Shown here: positions 1 to 5,156 of the stretch, piece by piece
Position numbering within the stretch: the first letter of the stretch is position 1
How the letters are laid out: the number at the start of each line of letters is the position of its first letter
Assembly: GCA_020345785.1 (NCBI GenBank)
Contig: CP070771.1
Coordinates: forward strand, 1,243,558 to 1,250,497
Direction: 5' to 3'
DNA from: Desulfobacterales bacterium
GTDB taxonomy: Bacteria; Desulfobacterota; Desulfobacteria; Desulfobacterales; JAFDCJ01
Length of the DNA: 6,940 bases
Notes under the pieces: model-generated
What the model saw: only the letters and a program-made list of their open reading frames with translations
Told to the model about the DNA's origin: nothing
Database searches by the model: none
Translations under genes and position numbers: made by a program

Positions 1-1088
1 AGGGCCGGATCAGTAAATGGTATGGCATGCGGCGTACCGGGGCCGCCCGCATGGCAGCCGGTAGCAGAGCCGTCGCTGTTGGTGAAATTCGCCGTAAAGC
101 AGCTTGGCGCATCCGGATGAGAGCCGGGGGCATCCGTCGTCACGTTGTGACAGACGGCACAGGCACTATCCAGTTTACCGGCCGTGCGGTGGCTTGACAG
201 ATAGTCGCCGGATGGATCATTGCTGCCCTGCCAGTTGGTCGGGTGGGCCCGCGCATCGGCGTGGCATTCAACCGACGAGCAGGAAGTCGAGGCGATCGCA
301 CCGTCAAACTGGATGGTGCCGACGGTACCGTGACACTGCTGGCAGGAAGTCAAATCAGCCTTGGCGTCTGCACCGTGTTGGCTTGCTTCAATATAAGGCA
401 GATTATGCGGGGCCGTGAATCCCGGGCCCTCGGCATGACATCCGGTCGTGATGCCGTCACGGTTGGTAAAACTTGCCGAAAAACAACTCGGCGCATCAGG
501 GCTTGGGCCTGAGCCGGATCCATTGGTTTTGTGACACAGGCTGCAGCTTGCATTGACCGTAGCCAGCGTTATGGATCGGTGGGTGGCGTCATAGGATGGG
601 TCCCGATCATCATTGGTTCCCTGCCAGTTGGTGGGGTGCGCCCGGGCGGCTGGATGGCAGGCTTCGGCCGAACAGGAGCCGTTGGAATTGTTGAAATAGT
701 TTGGATCAGAAACGATACCGCCGTCAAAGTTGTTAAATGCCTCACCGTGACAGCCGCGGCATAGAAGCTGATTTGCTCTGGCAGCCGGCCCATGCTCCTG
801 GGGATCGGTATAAGGCAGGGAATGCACCGTAAAGGGCGGACCGCTCTCATGGCAGGCAAAGCAACCCGGCATCGGGTCGCCGTTACCGGCAAAGTCTGTG
901 CCGTGACAGGTTTTACAGCTTTGTAGATCGACCTCGGCGTCAGCGGCATGCATCAAAACAAAACCCGCCGGATGAGCCTGGTCGCTTCGCGGCGCATCCG
1001 TATTTGAGCTTGAACAGCCACCGATATAAAGAATCAAAAATATCGGAAGGAGTTTCATCAACCATGTAATTGTGATTTTTTCTTTCAT
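1..1088 (-). CDS. Large multihaem c-type cytochrome lipoprotein, C-terminus beyond the window
   Basis: The reading frame is open from the ATG at 1088 to the left edge, giving 362 residues of an incomplete protein. Residues 1-24 are a lipoprotein signal peptide ending in YIGG-C25, with Ser at +2, which fits outer-membrane sorting. Ten haem c sites are visible: CX2CH at 58, 76, 110, 182, 249 and 310; CX4CH at 139 and 270; and CX14CH at 202 and 330. The last two align with the plain CFACH at 76. From residue 76 the protein is built of ~127-residue tandem units (starting at C76, C202 and C330). Each complete unit has four haem sites and four conserved extra histidines (89/99/151/170 and 228/238/282/300), suited to be distal ligands. 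The CX4CH...CX2CH pair matches the Geobacter family known as GSu_C4xC__C2xCH. It starts six bases after the pentahaem gene, with a weak GAGAG upstream, so translational coupling is likely. The inferred role is electron transfer at or outside the outer membrane. Confidence 0.9.
   Translation of the reverse strand, partial: MKEKITITWLMKLLPIFLILYIGGCSSSNTDAPRSDQAHPAGFVLMHAADAEVDLQSCKTCHGTDFAGNGDPMPGCFACHESGPPFTVHSLPYTDPQEHGPAARANQLLCRGCHGEAFNNFDGGIVSDPNYFNNSNGSCSAEACHPAARAHPTNWQGTNDDRDPSYDATHRSITLATVNASCSLCHKTNGSGSGPSPDAPSCFSASFTNRDGITTGCHAEGPGFTAPHNLPYIEASQHGADAKADLTSCQQCHGTVGTIQFDGAIASTSCSSVECHADARAHPTNWQGSNDPSGDYLSSHRTAGKLDSACAVCHNVTTDAPGSHPDAPSCFTANFTNSDGSATGCHAGGPGTPHAIPFTDPA
51..101 (-). 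other. CX14CH candidate haem-binding motif, copy 2
   Basis: The encoded residues 330-346 read CFTANFTNSDGSATGCH. The motif sits in the third tandem unit, where the first unit has CFACH, and it is followed by the same GPG...PHAIPF context. Fourteen residues separate the two cysteines. Haem attachment is inferred from the position and the conserved surroundings. Confidence 0.6.
435..485 (-). other. CX14CH candidate haem-binding motif, copy 1
   Basis: The encoded residues 202-218 read CFSASFTNRDGITTGCH. Its flanks (GPGFTAPHNLPY after, PDAPS before) match those of the second copy. The downstream flank also matches that of the plain CFACH site of unit 1 (SGPPFTVHSLPY). It therefore looks like a CX2CH site expanded by 12 residues between the cysteines. 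Confidence 0.6.
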
Positions 1089-1094
1089 TATCTC

Positions 1095-1562
1095 TCATCC
1101 ATGGCAACGCTTGCAGGTTTGGGCCGATTTAGGATTTCCATGACAGCGGTAGCAGGAAGTCGGGTTGATGCGACCGTCAATGACATGACGGGCAAGGTAA
1201 TCCCCGCGATGGGGCATACGACGGTAATTTTCAGTCTGATTCTTGATGGAGGGTTTCAGTTCAGTACCGACGCCATGGCAATCACTGCAATAACTCTCAC
1301 GATGGCAGGCGGCACAAACGGGACCGAATCTGCCGGCCACCGCCCCATGGTTTTCCCCAAAAAACATGCCGTGATTGAATTTTTCATAGGGAATTTCCGC
1401 CTCCTCCGTATCATGGCAATCCGTGCAAAAACGCAGATCCTCCCCGTCTTCTTCAGGGTGCCGGGGGGGTGGCGCATAACCGCTTTCGATCGTGGCACAG
1501 GCAGCTATCAGCACGACCAGCCAAACACTTACAATGAATCCCCATAATTTCCCATTTTTCAT
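1095..1562 (-). CDS. Pentahaem c-type cytochrome lipoprotein
   Basis: This is a 155-residue protein. I chose the ATG at 1562 because AGGAAGG lies five bases before it; a TTG at 1583 would add seven residues but has no such site. Residues 1-21 are a lipoprotein signal peptide (lipobox LIAA-C22, Ala at +2, compatible with outer-membrane localisation). Five CX2CH motifs bind haem c: C46TDCH, C83AACH, C92SDCH, C137YRCH and C150KRCH. There are exactly five other histidines (35, 64, 72, 118, 126), enough for bis-histidine coordination of every haem. The last motif ends one residue before the C-terminus. It lies between the beta-barrel gene and the large cytochrome and is six bases from the latter. 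It probably relays electrons within or on the barrel. It resembles in layout the small lipoprotein cytochromes of Geobacter outer-membrane conduits, but I cannot assign a specific ortholog. Confidence 0.92.
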   Translation of the reverse strand: MKNGKLWGFIVSVWLVVLIAACATIESGYAPPPRHPEEDGEDLRFCTDCHDTEEAEIPYEKFNHGMFFGENHGAVAGRFGPVCAACHRESYCSDCHGVGTELKPSIKNQTENYRRMPHRGDYLARHVIDGRINPTSCYRCHGNPKSAQTCKRCHG

Positions 1563-1596
1563 ATCTGCCTTCCTGATAGTCAAATTAGGCCTTTCT

Positions 1597-1747
1597 CCCC
1601 AATTGGAATGTTGGAATATTGGAAAAATGGGTCTTGGGATAAAGCAACATTGGGTAAATGGTAACCTTCGTCTTTACTTAAAAGTCAAAATAGATAACAT
1701 CCTTCAAATACCCACTCTTCCATCATTCCATTATTCCTTCATTGGGG
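1597..1747. repeat. 151-bp imperfect inverted repeat with GGAAT-rich arms
   Basis: Two arms of about 36 bp face each other across a spacer of roughly 75-80 bp. The left arm begins CCCCAAT and ends TGGGT; the reverse complement of the right arm begins CCCCAAT and ends TGGGT. By eye 29 of 36 aligned positions match, with a two-base gap. Each arm contains GGAA(T) words spaced about 9 bp apart. In RNA from the cytochrome operon it would fold into a long interrupted hairpin between the barrel and pentahaem genes. It fills most of the 314-bp gene-free spacer at 1563-1876, where I see no reading frame. It could be a MITE-like or REP-like element. Confidence 0.6.
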
Positions 1748-1763
1748 CAGAGACGCGTGCCCC
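1744..1763. repeat. Short GC-rich inverted repeat
   Basis: GGGGCA and TGCCCC are separated by eight bases that include the palindrome ACGCGT. It overlaps the right end of the larger inverted repeat. On the plus strand it is followed by A6; on the minus strand it is preceded by T6. It is therefore not a canonical terminator in either direction. It may be part of the repeat element or a pause or processing hairpin in the operon mRNA. Confidence 0.4.
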
Positions 1764-1876
1764 AAAAAAGTCCATTTTATTCAACCAGTTGCAGAAATTC
1801 CGAGATAGCCGACGCGTTTATCCGTTCTGAAAAGGTGTTCCTATTTTGCAACCAGTCCTGACCTTTATCCGTTTTG

Positions 1877-3427
1877 TTAATAGTTGTATTCGATTTTAAG
1901 CAGCCCGCGCAGATCCGATTCAAAATAAGGATCATTACTCCAATCTCCCGAAAGCTTGACCTGCAAAGCATCATCGAGAAATCGCCATCCGCCGCCCAGT
2001 GAAATCCACAGAGATGAGTCATGTCCATAGATGTTTTCGTCATAAAGGACATAGATGGCGTCGCCGGTGATAGATCCCAGCCGCGACAGGTTGGCCGGCA
2101 TGTCCCAGTAGAAAAAAGCTCTGGTCATCAAATAGCGGGTCGCATTGGTATCTCCGTTCATACGGCCGAGCTGTCCCCCGATCTGGGTCTGGTCGGTCAT
2201 ATACCAGCTGGCATTGCCTTCAACGTAAAGGGCCGGATCCTCCCTTAGATCATAATCAAAGTAGTTGACTTTGGCGCCCAGATCCACGCGGCTGAATCGA
2301 CGCCAGATGACCTCACTGCCCAGTATGGATAGGATTTCACCGGTGTCGGCCAGAAGACGAAAGGGATTGGCGCTGTTATCCTTGGTGTTAAAATAGTCTT
2401 CATAGCGATAGCGCTCATAGAACGGTCGAAAATAGAGATTGGAAATATCAAAACGAATTTCGTAGGAATGCGCGCCCCAGCCTTTGGTGTCCAGATTGTA
2501 AGAGGAAGATCCGATAAAGTTAATTTTGAACGGCAAGGCTGCAACAATGTCCAAGCCCGCCAATTCTTCGTCTTTTTCACTATCGCTGTATTTCTTTTTA
2601 TAGGAAACTCCGATTTCGTATTCCGCACCCTGGTGGCCCGCAACTCGGCCGCCATAGATGCCGTCCCCCGAGCGGCCTGGCTCCGAAGAAAGTCCCACCG
2701 GCGAACCGCCGAATACGGAAAATTTGAAATGGGGCGTCAGAGCGCTTTGAAGCCCGATTCCGTCTATGCTGTTGTTGATGATGCCGGTCATTAAATGCTG
2801 GCGTCCGAGTTTTATATTGAGGCCGTAATCCGGCTGGTTGTATTCCAGATAGCCGTATAGCAAATCAGCATCGGGATTATCATCGTAAAAGCCGCTGTGG
2901 TTAAAATCGTAACGGCCCCAACCGTAAAAGTGAAAGGATAGTCCCTCTTGATCCAAAGCGCCTAAATCCATCCGCAAGTATTCATAGCCGGCTAAAACGA
3001 GAGAATCATTCTCACTGTCCGTATCCCTTCTAAAAGCCCGTATGAAAGTTTCAGAAGATACTTCCACCCTGTACTGTGCTTCATTATCTTCATCTTCATT
3101 TTCTTCATTAGTACTTTCTTCAGCGCTATTCTCTTCACCACTATTTGCCGCTTCAGTAGATAGTTCAACATGGCCGGTGTCGTCCTGGGCGTTGACCTGA
3201 GAACCGCTGTCTGATGCTTCGCTCGGCGTATCGGTTGTATTTTTCTTTTCTTTTAATTTCTTGAGTAGCTTCTCATACTCTTCTGCTGAAATCAGATTGC
3301 CCTTCAGGTCATAATAATAAGTTTGGCCGGCCTGCAGATTGGAAGAATATGCCAACATCCATGTCGCCAAGAGCACGCTGAAACAACCGACTAAAATATT
3401 TTCCAATCTCAATTTCTTTATGTTCAT
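1877..3427 (-). CDS. Outer-membrane beta-barrel, putative porin partner of the cytochromes
   Basis: This is a 516-residue protein. Residues 1-33 are a Sec signal peptide with cleavage after LQA. A short segment (37-62, YYYDLKGNLIS... then a Lys-rich helix) leads into a strongly acidic, low-complexity linker (about 63-118, rich in E, D, S and N). From about 119 to the end the sequence alternates aromatic/aliphatic and polar residues in beta-strand fashion, with many Y, F, W and G. It ends ...L-K-I-E-Y-N-Y, the alternating pattern with a terminal aromatic that the outer-membrane insertion machinery recognises. The mature protein has no cysteine and no haem motif. Being first in a unit with two multihaem lipoproteins suggests it is the sheath of an electron conduit. 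The barrel class is an inference; it is not a recognisable close relative of MtrB. GAGG lies 11 bases before the ATG. A sigma-54 promoter precedes the gene. Confidence 0.8.
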   Translation of the reverse strand: MNIKKLRLENILVGCFSVLLATWMLAYSSNLQAGQTYYYDLKGNLISAEEYEKLLKKLKEKKNTTDTPSEASDSGSQVNAQDDTGHVELSTEAANSGEENSAEESTNEENEDEDNEAQYRVEVSSETFIRAFRRDTDSENDSLVLAGYEYLRMDLGALDQEGLSFHFYGWGRYDFNHSGFYDDNPDADLLYGYLEYNQPDYGLNIKLGRQHLMTGIINNSIDGIGLQSALTPHFKFSVFGGSPVGLSSEPGRSGDGIYGGRVAGHQGAEYEIGVSYKKKYSDSEKDEELAGLDIVAALPFKINFIGSSSYNLDTKGWGAHSYEIRFDISNLYFRPFYERYRYEDYFNTKDNSANPFRLLADTGEILSILGSEVIWRRFSRVDLGAKVNYFDYDLREDPALYVEGNASWYMTDQTQIGGQLGRMNGDTNATRYLMTRAFFYWDMPANLSRLGSITGDAIYVLYDENIYGHDSSLWISLGGGWRFLDDALQVKLSGDWSNDPYFESDLRGLLKIEYNY

Positions 3428-3513
3428 CGAACGTCGTTCCTCGTCATCTAAGTCTCAAATCAACCAGAAAAAGGCCTATATCCGACAAATTTTATATGAA
3501 ATTATATGAAGTC

Positions 3514-3529
3514 AGCAAAATTTATGCCA
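3514..3529 (-). promoter_or_regulatory. Sigma-54 (-24/-12) promoter of the barrel-cytochrome unit
   Basis: On the minus strand the sequence is TGGCATAAATTTTGCT. It matches the RpoN consensus TGGCACRNNNNTTGCW at every defined position except one (T for C at position 6), with the correct 10-bp GG-to-GC spacing. Transcription would start near 3503, leaving a leader of about 76 bases before the barrel ATG. Such promoters require an ATP-dependent enhancer-binding activator, so the electron-transfer genes are probably switched on by a specific signal. No activator gene is in the window. Confidence 0.8.
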
Positions 3530-3623
3530 TTTATTTTTGAGCTGCTATTTCCCGGACCATGGAAAAAATGGGAAATCTAAATAATTCAGCAAGATAAAAA
3601 TTTAAGCGTTAAAGAATAAAAAC

Positions 3624-3640
3624 GGGACGATTTGGGACGA
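3624..3640. promoter_or_regulatory. Tandem heptamer, candidate activator binding site
   Basis: GGGACGATTTGGGACGA holds two identical GGGACGA words exactly 10 bp apart, so both lie on the same DNA face. Its centre is about 130 bp upstream of the predicted sigma-54 start. This is the usual distance for an enhancer-binding activator site. The binding protein is unknown. Confidence 0.45.
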
Positions 3641-3716
3641 AAAAAGATCAGATGATGCATTTCCCCGACTGAAAAGACCACTATGTTGTATCTTTTATCA
3701 GACATTTCCTCGGTTT

Positions 3717-3751
3717 TTATGACAGCTTTCAGTTAGCTTTACCTGTCATAA
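3717..3751. promoter_or_regulatory. Perfect 9-bp inverted repeat, candidate operator
   Basis: TTATGACAG (3717-3725) is mirrored by CTGTCATAA (3743-3751) with 17 bases between, so the half-site centres are 26 bp apart. It lies about 230 bp upstream of the predicted sigma-54 start and 270 bp before the STAS-like gene. It could be a dimer binding site for either promoter, or a hairpin. Confidence 0.45.
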
Positions 3752-3956
3752 CGTTTCAGGAAGCGAATTTTATCCGTGCTAATTTATTTTTTTTAAAAAA
3801 CGGCCTTACCCATACATCTTCTTAGGGACGGGGGAAACCATTGTCGGCCTGCCGGTCGACACTACTCACGCAGCGTGCAGCGAGGCATCATTGGACGAAA
3901 TTTGGGTCCCTTGGGATCTGCTGAGTTATTTGGTGGGAATTATGGATACAGATAAC

Positions 3957-3987
3957 TTGACTTTATAACCAGAAATTATGATATATA
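3957..3987 (+). promoter_or_regulatory. Possible sigma-70-type promoter of the STAS-like gene
   Basis: A -35-like TTGACT at 3957-3962 is followed by TATGAT (14-bp spacing) and TATATA (19-bp spacing). Neither spacing is ideal, so the -10 element is uncertain. The start would fall about 25-35 bases before the ATG. Confidence 0.35.
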
Positions 3988-4001
3988 TAACTTAATTTTA
4001 T

Positions 4002-4013
4002 AAGGGGGGGGAG
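4002..4013 (+). promoter_or_regulatory. Ribosome binding site containing a G8 tract
   Basis: The sequence AA-G8-AG ends five bases before the ATG at 4019, and GGAG gives good Shine-Dalgarno complementarity. The eight consecutive G residues (4004-4011) are a homopolymer prone to slippage. Changes in length would shift SD spacing or strength. Confidence 0.7.
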
Positions 4014-4018
4014 TTATC

Positions 4019-4408
4019 ATGGCGGAGGATGTATACCCAATCGAGTTCGATAATTCTGTTGGACGCGCATATGTTAAATTAACCGGTGAGATCAATGCTG
4101 CGAAAATTCGTAATACTTTTCTTGCCATAGCAATGAATAAAAGTTGGGCTGACGGCGAGAGGAGTGTACTTTGGCAAACTGAAAATGCATTTTTACCTGA
4201 ATCATTTGAATTTTCAGATATTCTTAAAACAACACAGATAACCCAAGTTTTTACAAAACCGGGCAAGTCGGCTTTTGTTGTTGAAAAAAGTTCAGAAATG
4301 GAAAAAAAGGTAGCGAATTTTTATAAAAGCATTGCATCAACAACGACAGATAGAAAAATCGAAATATTTTTCAGTGAGAAAGAAGCGTTGGTTTGGCTTG
4401 ATAACTGA
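4019..4408 (+). CDS. SpoIIAA/STAS-like domain protein
   Basis: This is a 129-residue soluble protein with no signal peptide or membrane segment. The ATG is supported by a strong GGAG five bases upstream. The pattern fits the SpoIIAA-like family: an N-terminal beta-hairpin with GEI (23-25); a helix; a strand VLWQTENA (50-57); a helix containing FEFSDILKT (63-71); a strand SAFVVE (84-89); a helix MEKKVANFYKSI; and a C-terminal IEIFFSEKEALVWLD, the typical ending of such proteins. In the family the domain is an all-in-one alpha/beta fold. Its members are usually uncharacterised, and lipid or protein binding is suspected. It is the only gene in its apparent transcription unit; a weak terminator follows. 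Function here is unknown. Family assignment is by pattern recognition only. Confidence 0.75.
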   Translation: MAEDVYPIEFDNSVGRAYVKLTGEINAAKIRNTFLAIAMNKSWADGERSVLWQTENAFLPESFEFSDILKTTQITQVFTKPGKSAFVVEKSSEMEKKVANFYKSIASTTTDRKIEIFFSEKEALVWLDN

Positions 4409-4723
4409 ATTTCCTTTGCCATTCGACAATGTCGCTGTTTTTTAGAGCAGACCGCGCTCCAATATATATTGATGTAGATGCCTGAATAAGGAAATTGAAT
4501 TTTTTTTCATTTTGAATTTATGAAAGGATTCTTTATTTTAGTTTGAAAAACGCTGATCAGGAGTTGAGGTGCCGGGGTGATATTTCGGGAATTTAAGAGT
4601 TAAAAAGCCAGCTTGATGGCGGATATTAAAGTAGGGCATTAAAAGCCTACGAATCTTTATTGCCGACCAGTTAGCTATCACCGGATTTGACCTCCGGGGT
4701 TGCCTCCGATAAAGCAAACCTTC
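4409..4723 (+). other. Gene-free spacer with small hairpins
   Basis: This 315-bp stretch has no convincing frame. It holds the weak terminator listed separately and two small inverted repeats. GTAGGGC/GCCTAC at 4631-4650 has one bulged G, and CCGGA/TCCGG at 4681-4697 has a 7-base loop and lies just before the cysteine-rich gene. I recognise no riboswitch or known small RNA. Confidence 0.4.
4424..4443 (+). terminator. Weak candidate terminator after the STAS-like gene
   Basis: CGAC and GTCG around a 3-base loop are followed after three bases by T6. The stem is only 4 bp, so its strength is doubtful. Its position, 16 bases after the stop codon, is appropriate. Confidence 0.35.
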
Positions 4724-4930
4724 ATGGAATGTCAGATTTGCGGTCAGGGATGCAACAGACGGTCAAAAGTGTTTACCGAGGGCAAGAAGTTCCTTGCCTG
4801 CCGGAAATGCGTATGCAAGTTGCGCACGCATGAGCTTTTTTACTGCGAATGCTGCACCAAATACCATTTTGACAGGAAACAGCCGCTTGAGGAAACCTAC
4901 AGCAGGCAATCATTCTTTCCCGGAAATTAA
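4724..4930 (+). CDS. Small cysteine-rich putative zinc-binding protein
   Basis: This 68-residue product starts at the ATG at 4724 (MECQICGQGC). A TTG at 4700 in the same frame would add eight residues. Neither start has a clear Shine-Dalgarno sequence. Nine cysteines are arranged as C3-X2-C6-X3-C10, then C26-X2-C29-X-C31, then C41-X-C43-C44, followed by H48. CXXC pairs at 3/6, 26/29 and 41/44 suggest a zinc ribbon or treble-clef knuckle, possibly with two metal sites. It has no signal peptide and a basic middle (RRSK, KK, RK, KLR), so nucleic-acid binding is possible but unproven. I do not recognise the family. The regular cysteine pattern argues for a real protein, but its small size and missing ribosome binding site leave doubt. 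Confidence 0.5.
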   Translation: MECQICGQGCNRRSKVFTEGKKFLACRKCVCKLRTHELFYCECCTKYHFDRKQPLEETYSRQSFFPGN

Positions 4931-4973
4931 AACAATCGAGGGAATGGGTGGTTTGTAAAAGGGTAATTGCTAT

Positions 4974-5156
4974 TTTATACATAAAATCGGAAAACCTTGC
5001 ATGTTTCGAACCAAAGAAGCCCCACAGGACTCCAGCTAAAATCAGAAAGATTACAAAATAGCCTAAATTTATATGCAGATTCTTAAAATCGTCTCCGGTC
5101 AGAAACATGCCGATTATGCAGCCAACCAATGCCCAATGAAAAATTCTAAATTCAAT
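4974..5156 (-). pseudogene. Cytochrome b561-family remnant, N-terminal part only
   Basis: In the frame starting at an ATT at 5156 the sequence reads KIEFRIFHWALVGC, then a TM helix, FLTGD, NLHINLGY, a second TM helix, LWGFFGSKHARFSDF. This is the hallmark of the first ~60 residues of bacterial di-haem cytochrome b561 (hydrogenase cytochrome b-like) proteins. It includes the haem-ligand histidines of helix I (FHW) and helix II (LHINLGY). Similarity stops after SDFMYK near 4974. The frame then runs on without sense, so helices III-IV and their ligands are missing. No ATG/GTG/TTG precedes the FHW motif; a TTG at 5129 would start inside helix I and lose its histidine. The remnant overlaps the stop codon of the nuclease gene by a few bases, which suggests a deletion junction there. 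Confidence 0.75.

Larger units (their letters stand above)
3428..4018. other. 591-bp regulatory region between divergent genes
   Basis: This AT-rich stretch separates the barrel gene (leftward) from the STAS-like gene (rightward). It holds the -24/-12 promoter, the tandem GGGACGA sites, the TTATGACAG inverted repeat and a candidate rightward promoter, each listed separately. A further GGGACG word lies at 3825-3830. I see no convincing gene; a start-less open frame at 3783-3968 is discussed under rejected items. Confidence 0.6.

Noticed and set aside
569..949. 126-residue minus-strand frame within the large cytochrome
   Set aside because: It is proline/arginine-rich and in a different frame from the cytochrome, whose haem motifs and repeats show the true reading frame.
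1101..1547. 148-residue plus-strand frame opposite the pentahaem gene
   Set aside because: It is the antisense shadow of a gene with five haem motifs, a lipobox and a strong ribosome binding site.
1563..1583. TTG start giving a seven-residue longer pentahaem protein
   Set aside because: The AGGAAGG element lies between the TTG and the ATG, at the right distance for the ATG only.
1744..1770. GGGGCA/TGCCCC hairpin plus A6 as a terminator
   Set aside because: The T-tract would lie before the hairpin on the operon strand, and on the plus strand the tract is A, not T.
3383..3427. Possible lipobox LVGC15 in the barrel protein
   Set aside because: The hydrophobic stretch before it is only about four residues and continues after it; cleavage after LQA33 fits better.
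3783..3968. Plus-strand open frame encoding ...GETIVGLPVDTTHAACSEASLDEIWVPW...
   Set aside because: It has no start codon before its last third apart from an internal TTG, no ribosome binding site and no family I recognise. It could be the tail of a decayed gene, but chance cannot be excluded.
4773..4973. Continuation of the b561 frame as a full 118-residue protein
   Set aside because: Beyond SDFMYK the sequence lacks membrane helices or b561 features and is antisense to the cysteine-rich gene.
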